This document shows, piece by piece, positions 8,422-19,347 of a stretch of DNA of 64,000 nt. The stretch is taken from the NCBI RefSeq assembly GCF_041224595.1, contig NZ_JBGFGN010000164.1, positions 1 through 64,000 of the forward strand. Direction: 5' to 3'. Position numbers and translations under genes: made by a program. Numbering within the stretch: position 1 is the first letter of the stretch; every line of letters begins with the position of its first letter. The stretch is from Donghicola sp041224595. GTDB taxonomy: Bacteria > Pseudomonadota > Alphaproteobacteria > Rhodobacterales > Rhodobacteraceae. The notes under the pieces were generated by a model that saw only the letters and a program-made list of their open reading frames with translations, was not told the DNA's origin and made no database searches.

Positions 8422-9288
8422 ATGACCGCACCGCGCATTTCCTTCGAATTCTTCCCGCCCCAGTCGCTGGAAGCTTCGTTCCGTCTCTGGGATACCGTGC
8501 AGGTGCTGGCCCCCATGGGACCTCGCTTTATTTCGGTCACCTACGGCGCGGGCGGCACCACCCGTGACCTGACCCACGAGGCTGTGACCACCCTGCACAA
8601 GACCACCGGTCTGCCCGTAGCGGCTCACCTCACTTGCGTCAACGCCACCCGCGAAGAGACGCTGAACATCGCCAACAGCTATGCAGAGGCAGGCATCAAC
8701 CAGATCGTGGCTCTGCGCGGCGACCCGCCCAAAGGGACCGGCGGCTTCCAGCAGCACCCCGAAGGCTTTGCCGACAGCTGCGAGCTGATCAGCGCGCTGG
8801 CCGATACCGGCAAGTTCACCCTGCGTGTGGGCGCATACCCCGAGAAGCACCCCGAGGCGACCGATCACAAAGCGGACGTTGAGTGGCTGAAGCGCAAACT
8901 GGACGCCGGTGCAACCGAAGCGCTGACCCAGTTCTTCTTCGAGGCAGAGACCTTCTTGCGCTTCCGCGACGCTTGCGCCGATGCAGGCATCACCGCGCCG
9001 ATCATCCCCGGCATCCTTCCGATCGAAAACTGGAAGGGCGTCAAGAAGTTCTCGACCGCTTGCGGCACCTCGATCCCCGCATGGCTTGACGAAGCGTTCG
9101 ACAAAGCGATCCGCGACGGCCGTCAGGACCTGCTGGCGACCGCGCTGTGCACCGAACTCTGTGACGAGCTGTTGCAAGAGGGCGTCGAAGACCTGCACTT
9201 CTACACCCTGAACCGTCCCGAACTGACCCGCGACGTGTGCCACGCCCTTGGCGTCACCCCACAGGTCAAGCTCGAGAACGTTGCCTGA
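8422..9288 (+). CDS. metF: Methylenetetrahydrofolate reductase
   Basis: MetF reduces 5,10-methylene-THF to 5-methyl-THF, the methyl donor for methionine synthesis, using FAD. The 288-residue protein has the family signature from its N-terminus: ISFEFFPPQ with its catalytic glutamate, VTYGAGGTTRD, PVAAHLTCVNATREE, and NQIVALRGDPPKG near residue 95. GILPIENW lies in the C-terminal part of the barrel. A strong ribosome site (AAAGGAG) precedes the ATG. A hairpin with a T run follows the stop. Confidence 0.97.
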   Translation: MTAPRISFEFFPPQSLEASFRLWDTVQVLAPMGPRFISVTYGAGGTTRDLTHEAVTTLHKTTGLPVAAHLTCVNATREETLNIANSYAEAGINQIVALRGDPPKGTGGFQQHPEGFADSCELISALADTGKFTLRVGAYPEKHPEATDHKADVEWLKRKLDAGATEALTQFFFEAETFLRFRDACADAGITAPIIPGILPIENWKGVKKFSTACGTSIPAWLDEAFDKAIRDGRQDLLATALCTELCDELLQEGVEDLHFYTLNRPELTRDVCHALGVTPQVKLENVA

Positions 9289-9299
9289 TCCAGACAATC

Positions 9300-9332
9300 G
9301 GGGCATGTTGCACACGCAGCATGTCCCTTTTT
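9300..9332 (+). terminator. Intrinsic terminator of metF
   Basis: A stem of about 11 bp with one bulge (GGGCATGTTGC / GCAGCATGTCCC, ACAC loop) is followed by TTTTT, 11 bp after the metF stop. Confidence 0.8.
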
Positions 9333-9349
9333 CGTGACCGGCAGGATTT

Positions 9350-9811
9350 ATGACCAAAGACACCTCTTCCGACGCCCCGCTAAGCCCAGAGCTTTCGGGG
9401 CTCGACAACCTTTTGCGGATCATCAATGGCGAAGCGCCCGAGCCCCCGATCTGGGCCGCGATGGGCTATTCCATGATCCACGCCGCCCATGGCACCGTCA
9501 CCCTGCGCGGTGCGCCCAAATCCGATCACACCAATCTGGTCGGCTCGACCCACGGCGGCTGGTACGCAACGCTGCTAGATAGTGCGCTTGGCGGCGCGGT
9601 GAACAGCACCAGCAAACCCGGCGAGCATTCCCTGACACTGGAACTCAAGGTCAACATCATCCGCCCGATTCCCGTTGGAATGGACGTCGAGGCCGTGGGC
9701 GAGGTTGATCACGCAGGCCGCCGCACCGGCGTCGCCCATGCACGCATCACTGGGGTCGAGGATGGCAAGCTCTACGCCACCGCGTCGACCACGATGCTTA
9801 CGATCAGTTAA
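9350..9811 (+). CDS. PaaI-type hotdog-fold thioesterase
   Basis: This 153-residue protein shows the PaaI/DUF4442-like hotdog pattern: HTNLVGSTHGGWYATLLDSALGGAV around residues 63-88, with the HGGW segment on the active-site helix. A five-stranded C-terminal half (LELKVNIIRPIPVGMDVEAVGEVDHAGRR) follows. Such proteins hydrolyse acyl-CoA esters; the acyl group cannot be deduced. The last 8 bp overlap the stop of the convergent DUF2235 gene. Confidence 0.88.
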   Translation: MTKDTSSDAPLSPELSGLDNLLRIINGEAPEPPIWAAMGYSMIHAAHGTVTLRGAPKSDHTNLVGSTHGGWYATLLDSALGGAVNSTSKPGEHSLTLELKVNIIRPIPVGMDVEAVGEVDHAGRRTGVAHARITGVEDGKLYATASTTMLTIS

Positions 9812-10928
9812 TCACGATATCCTTGGGCGGGATCGCTTCTGACGCCAAGGTCGGCGGGGGCACCACAGCCGCCCGCGCAGCCTGATCGCTGGCCCACACG
9901 TGGTCATCATAGCGGCCATGAACCGTTTCGTGCAGCGACTCAGAGATGTCTGCGCCCACGGTCCGTGCCTTGCGCGCCAAGAACACTTTTCCCAGACCGC
10001 GCCACGTTCCCATGTTCGGCGCCCTAGGGTCCGTGGGAAAACGGTAGCGCCAGTTCTGCGGCAATGTCAGCCCGCAGTCCTCGGCCTTTTCCAGCATCCA
10101 GACAAGCGGGATATTGGACAAGGGCCGCGCCTCTAGGAAGCCATCCAATTGCCCGCCCACATCCCCGTGGGTGCCGCGGAACCAGACCTGTTCCACATGA
10201 GAGGGGCAATCATCCGTCGTCTCCCACATCACTGGCGAAAACCCGACGCGCGTCTCATCCAGCGCCAGCGCCTGATAGCCGTGGCGGATCGACGGCCCCA
10301 GCAGATGGTTGTGGAACTTGTATTTCCGGTCCGCCGCCGCCGCGAAAAAGGGCAGACGGTTCCCCAGCGCCTTGACCGTGTCCCAAACGCCGACCATGTC
10401 GATGGGGACCTCGTCGTGACACACGCGGCTCAGGAACGCGCGATCCGTGTCATGCACGCCGCGCTGATACATGCGGTAGATGTTGCGCACATTGCGCACC
10501 GTTGCCTCTGGCCCCTTCAGCAGGCCAACACTGTCGATCACCCCAGCCAATGAGCGGACCGCATAAGCCCCCCGCGAGTACCCGAACAAGAAGATCCGAT
10601 CGCCGGGATGATAGCGCGAGGCCAGATAACCATAAGCCCGCCGGATCTGGCGGTTCAGCCCCCGGCCCTGCATCACGTCGTTCCAACTGCGCCAATCCTG
10701 CAGCTGGATGCCCGCTTCGTAATACAGCGACACAGGCATCCCAACCTCGTGCAGCAGGCGGTAAGTCAGGCCGGCATTCGTCTCCATCCCCAAGGTGAGG
10801 CGGGACATGGTACCGTCGAGAATAATAACATGAGTGACCGGCTGGCGGGTGTATTGCCGCGCCGTGTGGATTTCCTTGGGGCGGGCGCGAAGCCAACCCA
10901 GAATCGTATCACTCAGCCGCCACTGCAT
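9804..10928 (-). CDS. DUF2235 / Tle1-like alpha-beta hydrolase
   Basis: The 374-residue protein has the DUF2235 layout. An early VTHVIILDGTMSRL segment (nucleotide-fold strand with Asp-Gly) is followed by GDRIFLFGYSRGAYAVRSLAG near residue 115, whose GYSRG is the serine nucleophile elbow. VPIDMVGVWDTVKALG follows near residue 175 and TWFRGTHGDVGG-type sequence (VWFRGTHGDVGGQL) near residue 260 supplies a probable catalytic histidine. This family includes type VI secretion phospholipase effectors, but no secretion genes are nearby, so it is probably a housekeeping relative. Its first 20 bp overlap the end of the upstream CoxL-type gene, implying co-translation. Confidence 0.88.
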   Translation of the reverse strand: MQWRLSDTILGWLRARPKEIHTARQYTRQPVTHVIILDGTMSRLTLGMETNAGLTYRLLHEVGMPVSLYYEAGIQLQDWRSWNDVMQGRGLNRQIRRAYGYLASRYHPGDRIFLFGYSRGAYAVRSLAGVIDSVGLLKGPEATVRNVRNIYRMYQRGVHDTDRAFLSRVCHDEVPIDMVGVWDTVKALGNRLPFFAAAADRKYKFHNHLLGPSIRHGYQALALDETRVGFSPVMWETTDDCPSHVEQVWFRGTHGDVGGQLDGFLEARPLSNIPLVWMLEKAEDCGLTLPQNWRYRFPTDPRAPNMGTWRGLGKVFLARKARTVGADISESLHETVHGRYDDHVWASDQAARAAVVPPPTLASEAIPPKDIVIN

Positions 10929-13206
10929 GGCTCTTCAACAGCTCCCACATTTTCAGAGGGGTGAACGGCATGTCGACCCGCGTGATCCCTCTGCTCCAAA
11001 CGGCGTCCTGCACCGCATTCCCTACAGCAGCCAGTGCACCAACTGTGCCAGCTTCGCCGCAGCCCTTCATTCCCATGATATTTGCCGTGCTGGGAACAGG
11101 CTCTGACGTGAACGACACCCAAGGGCAATCGACTGCCCGCGGCATCGCGTAATCCATAAAGGTCGCGGTCAAAAGCTGGCCCGTATCATCATACACCACA
11201 TGCTCGGAAATGGCTTGGCCAATCCCTTGGGCGACCCCGCCATGGACCTGTCCCTCGGCCAGCAAAGGGTTGATGAGGTTGCCGAAATCATCGACCACGG
11301 TATAGCGGTCCACGGTCACAACGCCGGTATCAGGGTCAATCTCGACCTCTGCAATATGCGCGCCGTTCGGATAAGACCGACCGGGCAGCTTGGCCCGCGC
11401 CTCGTGGGTCAGCAGATCGTCACGCCCCGCATCCCGCGCCATCTGCGCCGCCTCCAGCATGGTGGGGGCGGTGTTCGACCCCTCGATCCGGAAGCGTTCG
11501 TCGTCAAAGCTGACATCATCTGCCAATACGTCCTCAGCCTCGGCCAGAAACGCCGCGAAGGCTTCGATCATCTTGGCCGTCGTTGCCAAAGTCGCGGTGT
11601 TCTGGGTGGTCACAGAGCGGGACCCGCCCGTGCCGCCGCCCTGCGCGATCAGGTCGCTATCGCCTTGGATCACAGAAATCCGCTCCACCGGAATGCCGGT
11701 CTGGTCGCTCAGGAACTGCGCATAGACGGTCTCGTGCCCCTGCCCGTTCGACTGCGTACCGACATAGATCGACACGGTGCCATCGTCGTGAAATTCGACT
11801 TTCGCCCCTTCGGACGGATCGCCAAGGATGCTCTCGATGTAGTAGCACAGGCCCATGCCACGCAGACGCCCCTGTGCCGCACTCGCGTCTTTACGAGCGG
11901 CAAAACCCTTTAAGTCCGCCTCGGCCTCTGCCCGATCCAGAACGCGATTGAAGTCCCCCACGTCGTACAACTCCCCTGACGCCGATTTATAGGGAAAGGC
12001 ATCCACGGGGATAAAGTTCCGCCGCCGCAGCTCAATCGGGTCCACGTCCAGCATCCGCGCCGCGTGATCCATGCAGCGTTCCAGCGCATAGATCGCCTCC
12101 GGGCGGCCTGCGCCGCGATAGGCGTCCACCTGAACCGTGTTGGTGTAAAAACCGCGCGACCGTAAATAGGTGGTCTGCACATCGTAGGTGCCGGTCAGCA
12201 CCTTGGCGAACAAACCCGCCTGAATGAGCTGCCCATTCTCGGAATTAAAGGCCCCAAGATTGCATCGCGTGTCCACGCGGTACCCCACCAATTTCAGATC
12301 CGCGTCAAAAGCCATCTCGCAGCAAGACACCAGATCGCGCCCGCCATTGTCCGACAGCATCGACTCCGTCCGCTCGGCGAACCATTTCACCGGCTTGCCC
12401 AGAACCCGCGCCGCCTGCGCCACCGCGAAATATTCAGGATAGCCCATGGCCTTCATGCCGAAACCGCCCCCCACATCGGGGTTGGTGACGCGAATCTGTT
12501 CTGGCTCCAAGCCCATCGCCTTGGTCAGATCGCCCTTCATCGCCCACACGCCCTGCCCGTTAAAGGCAAAGTGCAAGCGGCTGCCGTCCCACTCGGCGAA
12601 ACAGCCGCGCGGCTCCATCGAGTTTACGATGATCCGGTTGTCCTCGATCTCCAGCGACACCACATGGGCGGCCTCGGCGAACACTGCCTCCGTCGCAGCC
12701 TCGTCCCCCATGTCCCAATCAAAGGCACAGTTGTCCGGCGCTTCGGGATGCACGACAGGCCCGCCCGCATCATAATCCAGCTTTGCGGGCAGCTCTTCGT
12801 AGTCCAGTTCGATCAACTCGACCGCATCCTTGGCCGCTTGCGCCGTCTCGGCGACAACCAGCGCCACAGGCTCCCCGACGAATCGCAGCACGTCCCGCGC
12901 CAGCATGGGCCGCTCCGGCGCAGCCGCCTTGCTGCCATCGCGGTTCGTCAGAACCATCCCGCGCATGGCCACATTCATGCCCGCCGCGATCAGATCCTCG
13001 CAGGTCAACACACACAGCACGCCCTCCGCCTCGCGCGCTGCTGATACGTCCAGCGTGGTGATCCGCCCATGGGCCACCGGAGAGCGTAAGAACACCCCGA
13101 CACCTGCGCCGTCGGGCACGATATCATCGACATAACGCCCCCCGCCGGTCAGAAAACGGATGTCCTCGCGGCGCGTCACCGGCTGGCTCTTGCCGAACTT
13201 CTCCAT
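10909..13206 (-). CDS. Molybdenum hydroxylase large subunit, form II CoxL-like
   Basis: This 765-residue protein belongs to the xanthine dehydrogenase/aldehyde oxidase family and binds molybdopterin-cytosine dinucleotide. The segment VDAYRGAGRPEAIYALER carries AYRGAGR, the loop that marks form II CoxL proteins, rather than the AYRCSFR loop of true CO dehydrogenase. GVGVFLRSPVAHGRI lies near the start and the C-terminal active-site region reads GCGEAGTVGALAAVGNAV, with the catalytic Glu. The start at 13206 is preceded by GGAGGACAGC; longer versions are less likely. No medium (FAD) or small (2Fe-2S) subunit gene is adjacent, which is unusual. The substrate is unknown. Confidence 0.9.
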   Translation of the reverse strand: MEKFGKSQPVTRREDIRFLTGGGRYVDDIVPDGAGVGVFLRSPVAHGRITTLDVSAAREAEGVLCVLTCEDLIAAGMNVAMRGMVLTNRDGSKAAAPERPMLARDVLRFVGEPVALVVAETAQAAKDAVELIELDYEELPAKLDYDAGGPVVHPEAPDNCAFDWDMGDEAATEAVFAEAAHVVSLEIEDNRIIVNSMEPRGCFAEWDGSRLHFAFNGQGVWAMKGDLTKAMGLEPEQIRVTNPDVGGGFGMKAMGYPEYFAVAQAARVLGKPVKWFAERTESMLSDNGGRDLVSCCEMAFDADLKLVGYRVDTRCNLGAFNSENGQLIQAGLFAKVLTGTYDVQTTYLRSRGFYTNTVQVDAYRGAGRPEAIYALERCMDHAARMLDVDPIELRRRNFIPVDAFPYKSASGELYDVGDFNRVLDRAEAEADLKGFAARKDASAAQGRLRGMGLCYYIESILGDPSEGAKVEFHDDGTVSIYVGTQSNGQGHETVYAQFLSDQTGIPVERISVIQGDSDLIAQGGGTGGSRSVTTQNTATLATTAKMIEAFAAFLAEAEDVLADDVSFDDERFRIEGSNTAPTMLEAAQMARDAGRDDLLTHEARAKLPGRSYPNGAHIAEVEIDPDTGVVTVDRYTVVDDFGNLINPLLAEGQVHGGVAQGIGQAISEHVVYDDTGQLLTATFMDYAMPRAVDCPWVSFTSEPVPSTANIMGMKGCGEAGTVGALAAVGNAVQDAVWSRGITRVDMPFTPLKMWELLKSHAVAAE

Positions 13207-13372
13207 GCTGTCCTCCATAGCGGTCTTTCTTCCGACAGTAGTCGGCCTATCCAACAAGTCCAGCCACCATCATCCATCCGCGCCAGACTGTCAGGCATTC
13301 ATCACCTTGCCGAAATGCAAAGTCATATCGTATGATTCGGCAAAGCAATTTGCCCAAGGACCGGTGCAGACC

Positions 13373-13807
13373 ATGCAACTTGACGCAACAGACCTCGCCC
13401 TGATCGCAGCCCTGTCGGAAAATGCCCGCATGAGCGTCTCGACCATCGCGCGCCGCATCGGCTTGGCCCGCACTACGGTCCAAGCGCGTCTTGAACGTCT
13501 GGAAAAATCCGGCGTCATCGAGGGCTACTCGATCCGCCTCGGCGCGGGCGCCCGCCCCGCCATCAGCGGCACGCTTTTGGTCTGCACAGATCCTCACGAA
13601 ACCTCGGCCATCGTAGGACGCATCAAATCCCTGCCAGAGGTCAAGGCCATCCACAGCGCCTCGGGCCGCTATGATCTGGTGATCGAGGTTGCCACAGACG
13701 ACACCGCCACTTTGGACCGTACCCTCGAATGGATCGGCAGCGCCCGCGGCGTCAAAGAGATCGAGAGCCTGATCCACCTCGCCACCAAGCTTGAACGCCG
13801 CACCTGA
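13373..13807 (+). CDS. Lrp/AsnC-family transcriptional regulator
   Basis: The 144-residue product starts MQLDATDLALIAAL and has an Lrp helix-turn-helix (MSVSTIARRIGLARTTVQARLERLE) and a RAM domain (SGRYDLVIEVATDD). It is divergent from the CoxL-like gene, with 166 bp between the starts, so control of that gene and itself is a reasonable inference. The frame extends upstream, but the extension would read antisense into the hydroxylase gene. AAGGA lies about 12 bp before the ATG. Confidence 0.9.
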   Translation: MQLDATDLALIAALSENARMSVSTIARRIGLARTTVQARLERLEKSGVIEGYSIRLGAGARPAISGTLLVCTDPHETSAIVGRIKSLPEVKAIHSASGRYDLVIEVATDDTATLDRTLEWIGSARGVKEIESLIHLATKLERRT

Positions 13808-14012
13808 CCCCTGCTGCTTCGGAGCCTGCCCTCGCACGCAGGACCAAGAGACGGGCAAAGGGCTCCGGCGCAAGGCAAATCGCGGAGGCTCCGCGCGGCA
13901 CGCGGGGATACCGCTATTTTCCTTGAGACGGAGGCCGCCGCCTGTCACGCCAGTCCATGCGCGCGGGCAGGCTTCGTTGCTGCTTTGGTGAGGTCCCGAG
14001 CACCCCACAAAC

Positions 14013-14041
14013 AAAAAAGCGCGCGGTCCCGCGGACCGCGC
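14013..14041 (-). terminator. Intrinsic terminator of folD
   Basis: A 9-bp perfect stem (GCGCGGTCC / GGACCGCGC, CGC loop) is followed on the minus strand by six T residues, 30 bp after the folD stop. Confidence 0.9.
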
Positions 14042-14070
14042 ACCTTTGAATTCGCCCATCCTGAACCGGC

Positions 14071-14973
14071 TTACGCGGTCAGACCCTGAGGCTCTGCCAG
14101 TCCATTCGCGCGGCAGCACGCGGTGACGGTGTTCGCCAACAGGCACGCAATGGTCATGGGGCCCACGCCGCCCGGAACAGGGGTGATCGCGCCCGCAACG
14201 GCAGCAGCGCTCTCGAAATGCACGTCGCCCACCAGACGGGTTTTGCCCTCGCCCTTCTCCGGAGCGTCGATGCGGTTGATGCCCACGTCGATCACGGTCG
14301 CGCCTTCTTTGATCCAGTCGCCGGGAACCATCTCGGGGCGGCCAACAGCGGCAACCACGATATCGGCGCGGCGAACCACATCGGCCAGATCCTTCGTGCG
14401 GCTATGCGCGATGGTAACAGTGCAGCTTTCCCCCAACAGGAGTTGCGCCATCGGCTTGCCCACGATGTTCGAACGGCCAATCACGACCGCGTCCATACCC
14501 GACAGCGACCCGTGATGATCGCGCAGCATCATGAGGCAGCCCAGCGGCGTGCAAGGCACCATGGCCTTCTGACCGGTCCCCAACAGACCCACGTTCGAGA
14601 TATGGAAACCGTCCACGTCCTTGGCCGGATCAATCGAGTTGATCACCAGATCGCTGTCCAGATGATCGGGCAGCGGCAACTGCACCAGAATGCCATGAAC
14701 CGCCGGATCGTTGTTCAGCTGATCAATCAGCGCCAGCAGATCCGCCTCGGATGTGGCGGCGTCCAGCTTGTGCTCGTAGCTGTTCATGCCAGCCTCGACC
14801 GTCTGCTTGCCCTTGGAGCGGACATAAACTTGCGACGCGGGGTCCTCACCCACCAGAACCACCGCCAAACCGGGGGTGATGCCGTGCTCTTCTTTCAGGC
14901 GGCTAACATGGCCTGCCACCTTTTCGCGTACCGTGGCCGCAAAGGCCTTGCCGTCGATGATCTTCGCGGTCAT
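14071..14973 (-). CDS. folD: Methylenetetrahydrofolate dehydrogenase / methenyltetrahydrofolate cyclohydrolase
   Basis: FolD interconverts 5,10-methylene-, methenyl- and 10-formyl-THF with NADP+. The 300-residue protein shows YVRSKGKQTVEAGM with the catalytic Lys near residue 56, VQLPLPDHLD near residue 98, and PCTPLGCLMML near residue 140. The Rossmann segment is DAVVIGRSNIVGKPMAQLLL, and the end reads ITPVPGGVGPMTIACLLANT. It lies 4 bp downstream of the chorismate mutase gene on the same strand, so the two are probably co-transcribed. Confidence 0.97.
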   Translation of the reverse strand: MTAKIIDGKAFAATVREKVAGHVSRLKEEHGITPGLAVVLVGEDPASQVYVRSKGKQTVEAGMNSYEHKLDAATSEADLLALIDQLNNDPAVHGILVQLPLPDHLDSDLVINSIDPAKDVDGFHISNVGLLGTGQKAMVPCTPLGCLMMLRDHHGSLSGMDAVVIGRSNIVGKPMAQLLLGESCTVTIAHSRTKDLADVVRRADIVVAAVGRPEMVPGDWIKEGATVIDVGINRIDAPEKGEGKTRLVGDVHFESAAAVAGAITPVPGGVGPMTIACLLANTVTACCRANGLAEPQGLTA

Positions 14974-14977
14974 CTGG

Positions 14978-15292
14978 TTACTCCTTGTGGGTCCCGAGAA
15001 CCCGTTCCTCGCGATCGATCGACCAGTCGATGATCTTGCGCCAGAGGCTCTCAGTCAAATCGGGGTCAAGCCCCTGCGAATCCGCCTTATTGCGCACGTT
15101 AGCGACAACTTCCTCGACTCGGTCGCGAATACGGGCGGGTAAACCTGCGTCCGGTTTCAACTGGATGGCGCGGTCGATATAGGTCGCGCGCTCAACCAAT
15201 AGGGCCACAAGCTGGGTGTCCAGATCATCTATCTGGGCACGCAAGGTAGGCATGTCGGGGCATTCGGTAGGGGCGCGGCGCGTCCTGTCCAT
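14978..15292 (-). CDS. Chorismate mutase (AroQ class)
   Basis: The gene encodes 104 residues from MDRTRRAPTECPDMPTLRAQIDDLD. The all-helical AroQ fold is visible: an arginine followed by QIDDLDTQLVALLVERATYIDRA in helix 1, then PARIRDRVEEVVANVR and LTESLWRKIIDWSIDREE. These supply the expected Arg, Lys and Gln/Glu active-site positions. It converts chorismate to prephenate for Phe/Tyr synthesis; the single-domain form also resembles PchB-type isochorismate-pyruvate lyases. AGGAGA lies 9 bp before this ATG; an internal start at MPTLRA is possible. Confidence 0.85.
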   Translation of the reverse strand: MDRTRRAPTECPDMPTLRAQIDDLDTQLVALLVERATYIDRAIQLKPDAGLPARIRDRVEEVVANVRNKADSQGLDPDLTESLWRKIIDWSIDREERVLGTHKE

Positions 15293-15379
15293 CCTGTCAT
15301 ATCTCCTGCGGGCGAGTGTTGCGCCCGCAGGTAATCGGTTCTGCACCTCAGAACAAGTGCCGGATCGGCCCTAACCGCT

Positions 15380-15979
15380 TTATTCAGCGCGCGCGGCGTC
15401 CAGATGCTGCCAAACTGGCTGGTCGGGGATGTGCAGGCGCAAGGTATCGCCCACCTTCAGCGCACCAGGACGCTCGACCCAAGCGGTCACACCGCGCCGG
15501 TTCAGAGCGGCAGTTTTGAAGGCTTTGCCTTTGCCGGGCGCCTCTTCTTCAATGACCTTGGCGGGCAGATGGCAGGGGCGGTTTTCCATGTCGATCACAA
15601 TCGTCGCCCCGCTCTCGGCCTGAAGGCGCGACGACGGCGGCACATGGGTGAAATCGGGAATGCCCTCAATCACGATACTTATCCCCGCCCACGCGGGGTT
15701 GAACGCATCAACGCCCATCTCGGCAGCGATTTCAGACAGTTGCTCGGCCGACAGAATCGTTAGCTGGCGGACATTGGCGATCTCGGTGCCCTTGGGGTGT
15801 TGTGATTTCACGCGGCTGCAAGAAGGGCGGGTTTCGCCCCCGTGAGATTCGGTTGCAACGCCAGCCCACGTCAGGTCCATCTGCTCTAGCGGCTCTGACG
15901 CCAGCGATGCGTCGCGGTCTGGCACGTGCCCCAGCCACGTGATCTTTGCGGAGAAGGATGTGGGCTTGAGGGCGGGCAT
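15380..15979 (-). CDS. MOSC-domain protein
   Basis: The 199-residue product starts MPALKPTSFSAKITWLGHVPD, preceded by AAAGGACT. The MOSC core is visible as GGETRPSCSRVKSQHPKGTEIANVRQLTILSAEQL, then GIPDFTHVPPSSRLQAESGATIVIDMENRPCHLPA. The cysteine in ENRPCHLP is at the position that binds the molybdenum cofactor or carries persulfide in the family. MOSC proteins handle sulfur for Moco enzymes or reduce N-hydroxylated compounds. A CoxL-type Mo-enzyme gene lies about 2 kb away but not in the same operon. Confidence 0.88.
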   Translation of the reverse strand: MPALKPTSFSAKITWLGHVPDRDASLASEPLEQMDLTWAGVATESHGGETRPSCSRVKSQHPKGTEIANVRQLTILSAEQLSEIAAEMGVDAFNPAWAGISIVIEGIPDFTHVPPSSRLQAESGATIVIDMENRPCHLPAKVIEEEAPGKGKAFKTAALNRRGVTAWVERPGALKVGDTLRLHIPDQPVWQHLDAARAE

Positions 15980-16025
15980 GGTGAGTCCTTTCGTCCGTCG
16001 AGACTGTGTGCCCCTTCGGGATAGT

Positions 16026-16047
16026 GAGTATTTTCGGCAAAAAGAAG
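16026..16047 (+). repeat. Dispersed intergenic element, copy 2
   Basis: GAGTATTTTCGGCAAAAAGAAG lies between the ftsH terminator and the MOSC gene, 46 bp upstream of the MOSC start and oriented opposite to that gene. It matches the copies at 5675, 25772 and 39557. Confidence 0.6.
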
Positions 16048-16087
16048 CGGGGAATTTCGTTCGGGGCGCCTGAGGCCGGAAAAGCAA

Positions 16088-16115
16088 AACGCCCCGCTCT
16101 TGGGCGGGGCGTTTG
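16088..16115 (-). terminator. Intrinsic terminator of ftsH
   Basis: An 11-bp stem (AAACGCCCCGC / GCGGGGCGTTT) lies 9 bp beyond the ftsH stop, with TTT and further T-rich sequence on the minus strand. Confidence 0.88.
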
Positions 16116-16123
16116 ATATGGCG

Positions 16124-18040
<1,917 letters not shown>

Positions 18041-18117
18041 AAGTCATCTCCTTGAAGTCCAAAGCCAGAGACGCGCCCTGACCTTTTCACATCAAAATAG
18101 AGAGTCAGAAGCGAGGT

Positions 18118-19347
18118 TCAATGCGATAAGATGCTTTGAGTGAAATCATCTGCCCCGATTTCACGATGAATCTGCCATCCACAGGCCCAACCGGCCATCG
18201 GCGCGGCGATCAATCGATCGTTTTTCCACACCGCTGGCTCTGCGATCAGGGCAGCGTAGGGGCGCGTGTCGGGGCGCCCGTCGGGCAGTTGGCGCATGCC
18301 TTCGGGGCCCAAAGCGCGGATTTCGGCGGGTTCGGCACCTGTCGGCGGGATGGCTTGCCACACCCCGTCCCACAAGGCTGGAGGCGTGGCTGTGATGTCG
18401 CGCACGGCGTTGTATTCACGGAAAATCGCGATCGTGCCCTTGCGCGGGCGCAGGGCACATCCGGCCAAGGTCGTGGGCTGATCGTCCCGCAGATTCGCGA
18501 TCGCCCCTTCGACCGCATCAGATCGCGGCGCATAGGGCGCGGGCGCGATCCAGCGCAACGCCGCCAATATCAGACGGCGCGAAATTTCTGTCGGGGCGGC
18601 CCACAGGGGCTCTGCCTGTAATTCCAGCACGCCGCCATCGACTGTGGCAATTTGCGCAGCCAAATCCGATGTAATTTCTTCTAAAGCGTCCCGCGCTTGC
18701 TGCTGGTGCAGGGCCACCTGCGCCAAAACGTCTGCCCCGATCCCCAATTCTGTCAGCAGCGGCATTGCCTTGCGCATTTTCACACGGGTGAAGCGTTCGT
18801 TCTCGTTGGACGGATCATCGACCCAAGACACTCCGCTATCCGTCAGCCAGTCACGGATGTCCTGACGCGGGCAATCCAGCATCGGACGCCACCAGTGGCC
18901 CCAATAGGATTCGCGCCACTCGGGCATCGCCGAGAGTCCATCCACGCCGGACGCCCGCGACAGCCGCATCAGCACCGTCTCAGCCTGATCGTCCTGAGTA
19001 TGCCCCAAGGCAACCACGGGAATCTCGCGCTCCGCCGCCCACGCACCGATCAATCGCTGCCGCGCACGGCGCGCCGCGTCCTGCAGGTTCCCGTGCCCGC
19101 TCCAGTCGGTCCATTCCAAAATGTCGTGGGACAACCCCAAGAGCCGCGCCGCTTCGGCAACGCCCTCGGCCTCGGCCCGCGACTCAGCCCGCAGGCCATG
19201 ATCCACGGTCACGATCTGCGGTTTCAGCCCCGCCGCCACCGCAGCCCGCATCAACCCCACAGAATCAGAGCCCCCCGACACCGCAATGCCGAGGGGCTGT
19301 GGCGCGGCCCGAAGCCGCGCAATGACGTTACGAAGCGCCGCGCTCAC
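18118..19347 (-). CDS. tilS: tRNA(Ile)-lysidine synthase
   Basis: TilS modifies C34 of tRNA-Ile(CAU) to lysidine with ATP so that it reads AUA. The 409-residue protein carries the PP-loop motif SGGSDS at 24-29 and the following LGHTQDDQAETVLMRLSRASGVDGLSAM segment. WRPMLDCPRQDIRDWL and WVDDPSNENERFTRVKMR complete the N-terminal domain. Translation starts at a GTG that overlaps the cpoB stop (GTGA), so it is translationally coupled to the end of the tol-pal operon. Confidence 0.95.
   Translation of the reverse strand: MSAALRNVIARLRAAPQPLGIAVSGGSDSVGLMRAAVAAGLKPQIVTVDHGLRAESRAEAEGVAEAARLLGLSHDILEWTDWSGHGNLQDAARRARQRLIGAWAAEREIPVVALGHTQDDQAETVLMRLSRASGVDGLSAMPEWRESYWGHWWRPMLDCPRQDIRDWLTDSGVSWVDDPSNENERFTRVKMRKAMPLLTELGIGADVLAQVALHQQQARDALEEITSDLAAQIATVDGGVLELQAEPLWAAPTEISRRLILAALRWIAPAPYAPRSDAVEGAIANLRDDQPTTLAGCALRPRKGTIAIFREYNAVRDITATPPALWDGVWQAIPPTGAEPAEIRALGPEGMRQLPDGRPDTRPYAALIAEPAVWKNDRLIAAPMAGWACGWQIHREIGADDFTQSILSH

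Noticed and set aside
8329..9426. N-terminal extension of the LysR-type gene to 667 residues
   Set aside because: The added part is antisense to metF and has no homology; the LysR N-terminus begins precisely at MHIEFRHLRSI.
10909..13206. Carbon monoxide dehydrogenase (CoxL form I)
   Set aside because: The active-site loop is AYRGAGR, not AYRCSFR, and the coxM and coxS genes are missing.
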